A stretch of DNA of 64,000 nt, taken from Pachyseris speciosa (lineage: Eukaryota; Cnidaria; Anthozoa; Scleractinia; Pachyseridae). Under the pieces are notes generated by a model. It had not been told where the DNA came from. It did no database searches and saw only the letters and a list, made by a program, of their open reading frames with translations. This document shows positions 13,907 through 25,500 of this stretch, in pieces; within the stretch, counting starts at the first letter, position 1; each line of letters begins with the position of its first letter. The stretch lies in the NCBI GenBank assembly GCA_016490735.1, contig JAEMWC010001017.1, forward strand, positions 1-64,000. Reading direction: 5' to 3'. The translations under genes and the position numbers were made by a program.

Positions 13907-15900
13907 TTACTTCTCCTTTAAATTGTAGTAACACATGACGTATTTCACACACATTATCCCATCTTGGATAACGTTGTAAAAATCGGAAGATGGAATTTTT
14001 CCTATAAGCTGCCCCTCCTTTATTTCTCTGGCTTTGAAAGAATATATCTTTTCCGAAGCTGTACCTGGCATCAAGACAATCCTACAAGAAGAAATGTAAT
14101 TTAATCAATGAACTAAAACTAAAAAAATGTAAAAATGTACGTGTATGAAAATGCATCGACAACTTTGGTAATTGTACGATTGGTTGCCTGTTTGTCAGTG
14201 TCGCTTTAGGTCAGTCGATGGTATCTTCTTTTCCTCAGTCTTTTTAATTTTGTTCGATTTTAGATTCTAGCAGTGGGTTATGTATGCCATTCAAACAACA
14301 CGAATGGGCCGGTTAAATCCAAGAATCTCAAATTGTTATCGGCGAGGAATTATTTACCCTCTGACTCGCTCTAGCAACAAAATAATAACAGCTTTTTACT
14401 CAATGCAATGTGCACCTTACCTAGCTCCGACTATCACTGATGTAACAGAGGACACCAGTTGTAGGGATAGGTGGAATTCTCCTCCATTAAGGGTAAGTAA
14501 CCCTCTCCACCTGTTTCCATTTGAGCATCGATAGTCGGTACTCGCTACGGACTTGGCAAGGTTCCTGCAGTCGTCAGCCTTCCAACAGAAGGAGACCACG
14601 CTCTCTTCCTGAAGAATCCAGGTTGGCTTCATTCTCTGAAAATCAAGAGAATAGTATTGATGTTAATTTATTCCAGTGCTACACTGTAATGGAAACTTAT
14701 GCAGCAAACACATTTATCTGGTTTTTTTTTTTTGTGTGTGTGTTTTTGTTTTTTGTTTTTTATCTCGAATGTTTTGCTGTATTGTTCACAAATGAATCTA
14801 TACCGGCCGTTCAATCAATTTCTTTTTCAACAATGACCACAGGTGGTACCGGATTGAAATTGTGATGATGTGTATCAATACTTTGTTGTTCTTGTGGTTC
14901 TTCTTTATTTACCCTTTTGTTTTTCTATTATAAAAACCAGTATCGTATCTAACCTTGAAATGCATCAGGCCCCGTAGTTTTTGCACTTCTCCTGCCTGGA
15001 GGACAGCATGGGTCGATGCGGCGGTCGAGAGATGTTCCTGTGTACTTTTTCTTTTTACGATGGTAGCACAGCCTTTGACCGTGCATTGCACAGCCTTTTC
15101 AGGGCACTCGCTCAAATGAAGCGTCATATAACATCTGTAAAAACAGAGAAGTTCAAAGAAAAAGTTAAGTCGTCTTAAAAGCGCCAATGGAGATGTCTAG
15201 TTTCCATCATTTTCATTGACTTTTTAAACAATATGTTTTGTGAAATGCAATAAGCGGTGTGTATAAAATTGCTGATAAAATTTTTAGAACATGCCAAAAT
15301 GCAAACCGGCCCAAGTGTCGCTCTTTTGCCAAAGACAGCGCTACCGAATCAAAATAAAAACAAAAACAAACAAACGAACAAACAAATAAAATTAAATTAA
15401 AAAGAAAATTAATTATATTATGTAAAACATACCGTGGCAGGTTTGTTCCGCAGCTAAGCGGACAAGGGATTCTTTTGTGTGAGCACAAAGAATTAATGTG
15501 CTCACGCATAGAATCCCTTGTCACGCTTTTCCCGCAGTCTTGACAAGCAATATCCTGTTTCGCGCACCGAGAAACGTGCAGTGTCATTTGATCTCGTTGC
15601 TTGACTTCGCTGCACCCTCTGTTGGGACAATTCACGGGGAGTTTTCCACATGTGTTGGAGTGTTGGGTGTGGTTCTCCAGAGTGCCTTGCCATTGGCAGC
15701 CATTGTTAGTGCACTGAATGTCCAACTTGTCAATGATGTCATTGAGGATGATATTGACATTCAGCGCAGTGGCGCGAGGAAGAAGCTTTTTACAAAGTGG
15801 ACATTTGGGTATTGATTCCAAATTAATCAACTTTGCAAAACAGCTCTGGCAACCGGAGTGCCCACACACTAGAGTCACAGGCTTCAGCATCGTTGACAGG
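13907..15900 (-). CDS. TRAF-like protein: partial RING, TRAF zinc fingers, MATH-like domain
   Basis: Four minus-strand exons join in phase: 15,900-15,433, 15,134-14,954, 14,635-14,421 and 14,081-13,907 (stop TAA at 13,909-13,907). Exon 1 encodes the second half of a RING finger (VCGHSGCQSC ... CPLCKK) and then Cys/His-rich TRAF-type zinc fingers with repeated C-x4-C...H-x-C spacing. Exon 2 completes the finger array (HLSECPEKAVQC). Exons 3 and 4 give about 130 residues whose pattern (SFCWKADDCRNL, RCSNGNRWRG, a hydrophobic C-terminal strand) suggests a divergent MATH/TRAF-C domain. TRAF family proteins couple receptors to ubiquitin-dependent NF-kB/JNK signalling in the cytosol. The first RING cysteines and the start codon must lie in an upstream exon, which I did not find. 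All three introns have GT-AG ends. Confidence 0.75.
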
Positions 15901-16265
15901 CTTTGAAATAAAGAAATCAATCCAAAAAAAAAAAACGTTACCAAAAATATATGATTGGTTTTTTTCTTTCATTTCATTCTTGTATTATTTCACTACAAGA
16001 GTACAAATAACGACAACTCTAAAAATAAATTTTGTATCTAACGTTAATAAGACCTGCCGAAAAAGGTGTTCCTGGAAATAATGCAGTGCGTCTAACCAGT
16101 AAAATGAGATGCTATTACATATTGAAACATGCAAATAATTGAAACAAAATATATTATAAAAATAAATAAAACGGAGGTTAAGAAACATATCTAAACGTCA
16201 ATCAACACAATGAAAAGTCCATACAAGACATTCTCCGACCAGAAATAGTATGTGTCATTATAATA

Positions 16266-16278
16266 GGCCATTTCCGAG

Positions 16279-16320
<42 letters not shown>

Positions 16321-16380
16321 TTTTCATATGAAAATAAGTTTCCATTCATATGAAAATGAGTTAAATTTGCATGTGAATGG

Positions 16381-16456
<76 letters not shown>
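16266..16456. repeat. Near-perfect 191-bp palindrome (fold-back MITE)
   Basis: The arm starting GGCCATTTCCGA and running through CTTTGGCCTCTTTTTCAAAG is repeated as reverse complement on the right, ending TCGGAAATGGCC. The arms match almost base for base, with a short spacer of 'catatgaaaat' repeats near 16,360. It has no coding potential. Confidence 0.8.
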
Positions 16457-16899
16457 AATTAGGGGTGCGTCATGTAATGTTCAACCTTCATTCCGGGGTA
16501 GGTAACTCAGTGTTGTGTCAAAAGAAGGGGGTGAGTCATGTGCTTTTTATACCCCAGAATTCCAAATGCTCCGGCAACCCCCCTCTCCCCCTGTACTTTT
16601 TGGCGGTCTCTAAAGCTGGCGAAATCCTAACCCTTTATATTCCTAAAGCGTGCAAAAGGTACTCCTTTCGTACTGAGCCTCCCTTTAGGGAGTATTCACC
16701 GGGCCGTACCCGCTCTTCTCGCCTCTCGATCGTTGTTATTGTACTTCGCATGAGGCCCTGCCAGAGTAAATTCCGACAAGCGACATGGCCCGACGAGAGA
16801 CATCATTCCCGGCAAAATTCCGACAGTGGCATCAAGACCGAGAATTAGCGATTTAAACACCGACGCGGAAGATTTTAAAATTCAGACAAGCGCCAAAGG

Positions 16900-17095
16900 A
16901 CCCCCCCCCCCCCCTCCCCTCCGTGGAAGGGCCTCTTGCTTGCATTCGTGGAGATTCTAGTTTTTTAGAAGAACGCACAATGTTGAGCTGAGGCTGGCCG
17001 TTCGTCTTCTTCTTCTATCCTTCTTTTCTTTCTTTCTTTCTTTCTTTCTTTCTTTGTTTCTTTGTTTCTTTCTTTCTTTCTTTCGTTTTTTTGTT
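16900..17095. repeat. Poly-C tract and (CTTT)n microsatellite
   Basis: A run of 14 C residues lies at about 16,901, and a CTTT repeat with TTTG variants at 17,020-17,095. Lys-rich open frames on the minus strand across this stretch are products of the repeat and not genes. Confidence 0.9.
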
Positions 17096-17387
17096 TTGAG
17101 TTGAGGGGTGGGGGGATTTGAGTGTGGAACGTTCTCAAATTGCATGGCACAGTGTGCTGCCCTCGTCTGATGAGACCCTGCCAGGGGTGGGTCCCATGTC
17201 GCTTGTCTGTGGGATATTAGCCTTTGTAGGAATATCAGTTTGTTGCCCAAAGCTACTTCTTGCATATTTTCGGTCTTCAATTTTGTGTCAAGATATGCCA
17301 AATCGCCTTTCTTTGCCGCTAATTCTCGTCCTTGACGTCCCTATCTGAGGTTTGCCTAGAAGGTGTGTCTTTCGTCGGAAGTCTATT

Positions 17388-17705
17388 TAAAGCCGTGGCT
17401 ACACGAGCGATTTTTCGCTCGCGCCGGTGATGCGATTTTTTCAATTTTGTCGCGTCGCCAATCGCAAGTGTAGCCACCCTTGAACTTGCAACGCAACAGG
17501 TAAAAAATCGCAAGAAAAAAATCGCGAGAAATTGAATGATTTTAACTTTTCGCGATTCTTTTTCTGCGATTTTTTGAGCTGTCGCATCACTTGTGCGAGG
17601 GTGGCTACACGGGTGATTTTCACCGCGCGCCGGCGACGCGACAACTTTCCAAAAAAATCGCATCACCATCGCAAGCAAAACATTGCTCGTGTAGCCGCGG
17701 CTTTA
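17388..17705. repeat. MITE with TAAAGCCGNGGCTACACGAG termini
   Basis: Both ends carry the same inverted sequence (TAAAGCCGTGGCTACACGAG and its complement). The interior holds further inverted copies of a 'ttttgtcgcgtcgcc' block. A second copy lies at 19,924-20,165. The frames that stay open across it are by-products of the palindrome. Confidence 0.8.
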
Positions 17706-18247
17706 TGTGCTGTCGCTATTTTTTGTGCTTCGTCGCTTGCCATCGAGCCAACTAGACTACGAATGAACTGAGAAAGCAAGAGAGACAAACCCTGCAGAGG
17801 AAAGGCCGTGCCTTTCGAAATATTGGAAGATATATTTCACTGACCGTTAATTCAGCCTTGCTTTCTCAGTTCATATGTTCCAGTAACATGTTTTTTTTTT
17901 TTTAATGTTGGTTACTTCCAAAATAGCAAAATAATCGCCGTATACTGCATTGCCATACTGCTGGAGGGCTGAGGTTTGTCAGGCCGCGCATAGCCGAGCC
18001 CAAGATCCAAGCAAGAGGAGTAAGAAATAGAATTATTATGTATTTCTAGCTGACTTACCAGACACAGCAGTTCAATAGCGGATCCGGAGAAGAAGAAAAT
18101 TTAAAATGAAACATTGCAAAACCACTAGCTATCTCAGCACGAGGGAAAAACCAACTGGTGAATAAAATTTACTTAAAGTTCACACGCAGATGATGTGGCA
18201 TGAAACAAAAACCGGCTTTACCCCGGGAAATAAAAATTGTCTATTGT

Positions 18248-18637
18248 TAAAGGGGCAGTGTCACGCTATTGTACCATCACTTTAAAAAGCTTTAAACTGC
18301 CAATGCATCAGTGGAAACCTTAAAATAATGGTCTAGTTTTGTTGCCAAAGACTGTAGTACTGCATTGACACCACAAAATTCTGTATTCCATGTAAGATGA
18401 CGAGGATGGAAATGGATTGAAATTTGAAAAAACTTGCCAGTTTTTTCAAAATTTCAAGCTATGCATTGAAAAATCACCAAAAAAATTATTATGGTTATGT
18501 CTTCCTGCTAAAATTTCATTGGAATTCATCTTGCTGATTCTGTAGGAGCATTTTTTGCACGATAACAGGTAAAAGGCAGTAATTTTGGTGGAATTGAACC
18601 AAAAACAGCAAAAATCCCGGTGACAGTGCTCCTTTAA
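18248..18637. repeat. MITE with TTAAAGGGGCAGTGTCACG terminus
   Basis: It begins TTAAAGGGGCAGTGTCACGC and ends TGACAGTGCTCCTTTAA, with an internal region around 'ggaaatggattgaaatttgaaaa'. A second copy in the opposite direction occupies 26,714-27,110, and the two align over their whole length with scattered differences. Confidence 0.85.
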
Positions 18638-18822
18638 CCAATAACCTATAACCAGATAAGCTTGTTTAGTTGATGAATCGATCTATTGTTCCTTAAGTGG
18701 GATCAGTTTTCCTGTCCCTTGGGTGCGGTTGGCCAAACGTGTCAAGATTTGTTACAGCGTGCCTTTCGTTGTTCGTCGCGTCTGATTTTCCTATCGGGAT
18801 CTAAGCTAGTTTATTCGCTAAG

Positions 18823-19343
18823 ATGAGTTATAGCAAGCGTGCTTTCTCAAGGACTTTTGTTTTCTTGGACAAGAGACGAACTTCTGTGCCGAGCAACGCC
18901 GAAGTGAGCCGGTTGATAAGTGCAAGGCGGGTCATGGAGATATCGTTCACCAAAAATAGCACCTCCGCCGAGATGGGCGACAAGATTGTTCGTGCTTTTC
19001 CATCGCTGACTGGAAAAGACCTTAGTGGGTAAGTTTGATTTTCCCAAGGTTAACTATCTGTAGATGTCTTATAGCCTTTGAAATAATTGCTCCCACGAAA
19101 ATTTAAAATCTGCCTGATTGCTTATTGTAAAGTGATCGTTTGATCGACTTTGTTACTGTTACTTCCCCGGGTTTACTTTCAAACAGAAAGGAAGAAAGCG
19201 GCATAGATATTTTCTAGAACACCAAACGTTAAACTTAGCGAAGATGAAAAAGGGAATTTAAGGCAATTAAAGTTTTTAATGTAATAGATTCAGTCCAGTG
19301 AAAGTGATTCTTGTCTATTATACGAAAATTTGGTTTATCAACG

Positions 19344-19374
<31 letters not shown>

Positions 19375-19480
19375 GGATTCGATTAGCTGACGTTTCGAGC
19401 GTTAGCCCTTCGTCGGAGCGAATGGCGAACCATTCGCTCCGACGAAGGGCTAACGCTCGAAACGTCAGCTAATCGAATCC

Positions 19481-19511
<31 letters not shown>

Positions 19512-19543
19512 CGTTGATAAACCAAATTTTCGTGTCTCACTTC

Positions 19544-19575
<32 letters not shown>

Positions 19576-22500
19576 GCTAAAAAACCTTTATTCATTTCTT
19601 GTCTATTATAATCTCGTGTCAAAAGACATTGTGTGCGTGTATCCCATACCACGCTTCAAACCTCAAGCACAGAGTTACTATCCCGGCATTCATTATACGT
19701 TATTTTCAATTCTGGTGACCTTGTTTGTAAAAATGGTAAAGAGACGCTGTTGACCGGTGCTCCGGTAGCAGCAGTGGCGCCCCAATCTCTTCGTGCCGCT
19801 GGCACGAGACTGACTCCGTAAGACTACTTGTGAACAGGGTTTAAAGTATAAAGCCTGGTTTTCACTAGCGACGCAAGCACAAGCGCAAACATAAGTAGCT
19901 TATGCCAAGTGAAAACGAACACTACACGGCTACACGAGCAATTTTGGTTCGCGCTGGTGATGTGATTTTTCCAAATTTTGTCGCTTCGCCAGCGCGCCAG
20001 GGTAGCCACGCTATGCGCGCGCTACTTGCAATTTTTTCAGCTGTCGCATCACCTGTGCGAGGGTGGCTACACTTGCGATTTGCATCGCGCGCTGGCGACG
20101 CAACAAAATTTAAAAAAATCGCATGACCGACGCGAGCAAAAAGTCACTCGTGTAGCCGCGGCTTAAAGGTGCAGTAAAACGGGCAACAAATTCGGGTAAC
20201 TTTCCGTGCAACATTATTGTGGTACGAGTTGAAGAGCGATGTCGCCCGTTTTACCACCCGCACGAGAAACTGGTCACGCAAACATTTTGTAGAAAGTAGA
20301 ACAGCCCTATACTTTGCGCCTGGGCAACATCGCCCTATAAACTCCTATCGCAATAATCTTGCGCGGAAACTTGCATGAATTTGTTGCCCGTATTACCGTG
20401 CCTTAAGCGCAAGCACAAGGAAAAGAAAAAATCTTGATTTTGCACCTTGTGCTTGCGCTTAGGCTTGCGTTTCACGGTGAAATAAACGCTCTCGTGCTTG
20501 CGCTTATCGACAATAACGAAATTTAAATCTTTTCCCTTTTGGATGAGTTTAAGACCAAATAATGCATTCCGGTAAACTTAAGAGATGCCTTAAAAAATAC
20601 ATTGCTTACAATTATACATCATGCACATACGGTCACAGTGCGTTTGGAAACACTTTATTTCTTTCTTAAACACTTCTATAGAAATATCGATACATGTAGT
20701 TCATTAACAATAACCGGTTTTAGAGTGAAATTGGTCAAAACAAGACATCTTTCACGTGTTTCAGTATTTGCTGGCTTTTTGTATCTCTCTTCAAAATTCA
20801 CCCCCACAAAAACTGCAGGTATTAGATAATGTATTTAACAGAAACCATGTGCTTGCTGGGATTATGAATTTATGTCCCAGTAACTGTTGTGGTTCAGCTT
20901 TATCCTTGGTTCAATTTTTATTTTCCTTTGTTTTGTACTCATTATCATACATTATCATACACAAGAACAAAAGAAAAACAAAAGATTGAACCAAGGATAA
21001 AATTGAACTACAACATAACCACAATTCTACCTATATCACAGGAAAATGCCTGGTTATAGCACTGACTGTGTCCTCGATATTTCATTACACCAGTTTAGAA
21101 TTAATTGTCTCATATGACAAAGGGCATGCCATGGCGAGGGTTGCAACTGGCCTTCAAAGTGGAGCTCAAATCATGGACCTCTATCGGGGAAACAGAAAGA
21201 AAAGAATTTACCTTTTCCTACCAAGTTCAGGTATGTAGCTTTTATTTTAATCACTGAGGGCAAAATTACGGAATACTGATTGGCTGGGACAAAGGGCATT
21301 TTTGGTAATCAAGAAGTCTCAGTGTTTGGTGATCAACTTTTGGTAATCAGCTTTTGGTAACGTTTTGTTGTCGTTGTTAGCCTGGACGTTTCAGTGATTT
21401 TGGTTGAGAATTTATTGGCTAGTTTAATTTGATTGAGATTTGTAGTTGCACTTAGTGGCCTTTCCAGAAATAAATAAACTCCATGCACAATTCCTTAATT
21501 TTGCCCTTTTAATGATGAACAGGAAATTACTTGTGTCCTTGTAAAATTAAGGACTACCGGTAACTATTCCTTCTGTTACCTTACATGTTAAGTGGTCGAA
21601 AGGTTTGAAAACTGGCATGATGATTAAAATATATGTAATTCTAATTGGCCCCATGCAATTATAGATACTCATACAGTACCTTGGTACTTTTTTGTTATGA
21701 CATACCCACAGTCAATGGTTTTTATACATGTAGCATTGATGTCAATACCTATGATTTGTGCACGGAGAAGTGGCGTCATTTTGCAGATAATAGACACACA
21801 CACATGAGAAACATGTTTGTTTTGCTGAAGCTTAAGTGGAATTGTATTACCAAAAGTTTTACTAAACGTTTTTACCAAAACATGTTTTTGAGTGAGATTC
21901 TGTAAAACAAACTTTTGGCTTGGTTTGTATTACCTACCAAACCTTTACGTCATGGTAGATAACACAAACCTCAACCATGATAATTCTCGTTATCATTGTC
22001 AAGTTAATCAACCAATCATTGTTTATTATCAGTCAGAGTTGGAGATGGGATTGCGAATGTTTGCATTTAACACAATCAGAGTGCTTTGGTGAAGCTTTAT
22101 TTGTATACATACATACATACATACATACATACATACATACATACATACATACTTTATTGAGACTCCCTTCAACAGGGCTTTTCAGTCACCTTCAACAGGG
22201 CTTTTCAGTCACAATGTTAAAGTGCCTCTGAAGCGAAATTTGTTTCTTGCTAATTTTAAAGTTTACCCCTAAAAACGCAAGAATCTCAAAATATGAGGTG
22301 CTTGTGATTAAAATTGTTGATTTTACGAGCGTTTGAAGTTGGGCTATTTTGCCTTTAAAAATGGTCAGGGGTCTGGGTCGTGATGTGACGTCATTTTGGG
22401 TACAAAAATGTGTTTGCGCTTATGAATTATAGTGAAATAGTTGGAATTCTTGTCCCCAAAATTACGTCAAAATTACGTCACAGCTATTGTCACGTGTCTT

Positions 22501-25500
22501 TTTGGCCGCGCGATTCAAATGCCATTTTTGAGGGCAAAATAGCCCAATTTCAAAGGCTTGTATAATCACCAATTTTAATCAACAGCACCTCAAATTTTGG
22601 AATGTTGAGTTTTATGGATTAAACTTTAAAATTAGCGAGAAACAAATTTCGCTTCATAGGCACTTTAAGAGAAAAGAAAACTTATTTACAGTAATTTAAT
22701 TAAAATCAAAATATATTCAAAATCATTCAAATTTACTTCGTATAGAACATATTCTTAAAAAGTGTTCGCTTAAAAATGTCAATTTCTTAAGTATTCTTAA
22801 TGTTGTCAGGTAACCCATTCCATTCCCGTGGACTGCGAAAATAAAATGCCCTTTGTCCCATCGACAATCTACATCGGCTGGTTCTTCTGAGTTTCCTTCT
22901 TTGGGTACAGGTATCACCTCAGCAATTTTCCATGCTTTAGGAAAAGCGGCCGTATTAAACGAATTATTCACCAGTCTGGAAATCACAGGTGCAATGCTCT
23001 CACAACTGTCTTTCAGGACTCGCGCAGAGATTTTATCATATCCTGGCGCTTTGTTGGCAGCTAAACTCTTAATGACAGTCTTGACGTCAATTTCTTTTTC
23101 CTCTTAAAACTCACATTCTTCTGTTTCAGCATGCAGGCCAGTGTCAATACTTTCTTCCCTAAGACCACAATCAATTGTCAAATTGTCAATTTCTTTTTCC
23201 TCTTAAAACTCACATTCTTCTGTTTCAGCATGCAGGCCAGTGTCAATACTTTCTTCCCTAAGACCACAATCTTTATCTTTATCCAAACCGTGTTCCCTTG
23301 TTATCAAGTTCGCTTTTTTGGCAGTAATATATAAGTTCTCCTACTGAAGTAAAATACTTATTAAATTTATTTGCCAAAGTCTCATGGTCCTCAAAAGTGC
23401 TTGGACGTTTAGCAATACCACGAGACATACATCGATTTAAGATCTTCCAAGTAGCGTTTATATTACCTCTACTGTTAGCTATTTCGTTTCTTAGATAGAT
23501 TTTTTCAGCAAGCCTCAGTTTGCATTCACTTCTTGTTGGAAGAAGTGATATCCGTTCCAGCATAGTTTGTCATTTGTCTGAATGGCTTTCTTATGCCAAA
23601 GATCCCTGGTCTTCATGACCTGCTTTATTTCTGGTGTTGTATGTTTACCTTATTGAATTTAGTGTAAGTAATAGGACGGTATTATTTTCTTAACTTTGTT
23701 TTTTTGTCTTTCATTCATTCAGCTGCTACATCCACTGGTAGAACAACAGCTTCAGTCACCACACAATCATCCACATCTTCATCCATACCTCCACCCACTC
23801 AACCATCAACATCTTCATCCTCATCTGCAACCAGAGTAACACAATCGTCGTCCACATCTGCATCCTCATCTGCCCCGCCTACCATACAACCACCCACATC
23901 TGCACCACCAACCACACAATCGTCAACATCTGCATCCCCATCTATATCCACATCTGCACCATTAACCACACAATCGTCCACATCTGCATCCTCATCTGCC
24001 CTATCTACCATACAACCACCCACATCTGCACCACCAACCACACAATCGTCAACATCTGCATCCCCATCTATATCCACATCTGCACCATTAACCACACAAT
24101 CATCCACATCTGCATCCTCATCTGCCCTGTCTACCATACAACCACCCACATCTGGACCACCGACCACACTATCGTCAACATCTGCATCCCCCTCTACATC
24201 CACATCTGCACCATTAACCATGCAATTGTCCACATCTACATCCTCATCTGCTCCTCCAGGCACACAGTCATCCTCATCTACATCCTTATCTACACCCTCA
24301 GCCATACAATCATCCTCATCTGTATCCCCAATCACACTTCCCTCCACATCTACACCGACCAACTTGAACTCAGTGCCAAGGGGTGGAGGTAACTGAAATA
24401 TAAAAGTATCCTTATTCTTCATGTACCAATATATTTATTTTTTAACGATTTTTTTTATAGAAATGTTAGTTTGGCTATTACGTTTAAGTTTAAACTCATT
24501 AAGGAGATTTAAACAACTTTTTAATGCTTTTATACATTTGAGTACTTTATTACATTTTTAAATAGACCAAATTGCAAATTATTTGAAGGCTTTATGTTAC
24601 TCTTTCTTGTGAGTATCCTCTTTCAGTGGGAGGTTGTTCCAAGGTTATAGCAACTGACACATCAAGTTGTTGTTCTTTTTAATATTATTGTTATGTTAGA
24701 AGATATAATTAACATTCAAATAATAATAATTATAGTATGAAGGGTTTTGTTGACTTTTTGCACTTTAAGAGGTTGGCATTATATGTTATCCTCTCTCTCT
24801 ACTGACTATAAATGTCTTTGAGATTCTTAGCTGCCACCAGACAATATTTAACAGCCATGGCAAGTGCTGCAGGCTTAACATTTGGTATGATCAGTACACT
24901 CTTACCTTCTTGTTTGTTTGTTTCGCTTAAGTCCTTTTTGGGGGGACGGGGGGGGGGGGTTGTTTCTACTTTTTCAGCATGTATGTATCACATGTACTAA
25001 ATGACTTAATGCAAGTAATTTCATGTCAACAGATGACAGCTCAGATTCAGATGCAAGTCATGATGGTGAGTTAGGAAAACTATTCTATGATGTACAATTA
25101 ATTAACCGTTCATGCAGGCTTATTTTATCTGGTATTTAGAAACTAAGCTTATCTTTACTTTAACACTATATTCTAAGAAATGATTGGTTTCATCTCTTTT
25201 GCCAGAGCCAGATCAACATACAAACAGATATGTTACAATATCTTCTGACTCGGAGGATGAGTGCACTGTTGGTACGTAGTAACAACAAGGTCGACTTCTA
25301 CACTTTATGATTTTAAGTGACAATTGATGCAAGAGATAGGCATCTCAAAATAAAAGTGATGACCAATTATGCAAATTTTACTAATTCTGATTGGCTGTTG
25401 ACTGGTTGTAGAGTCAAAAGTCAAAAAACAAAAAGACCACCACTTGTCCTTGTTCACTAGTTTAGTGCTAAGCTCATAGCCAGCATTGTAATGTTTCTAG

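Noticed and set aside
16957..17301. Lys-rich minus-strand frame
   Set aside because: It is a translation of a CTTT microsatellite next to a poly-C tract.
23799..24422. 207-codon acidic minus-strand frame
   Set aside because: It is the complement of the Ser/Thr repeat exon; the plus strand has matching splice sites and phase.
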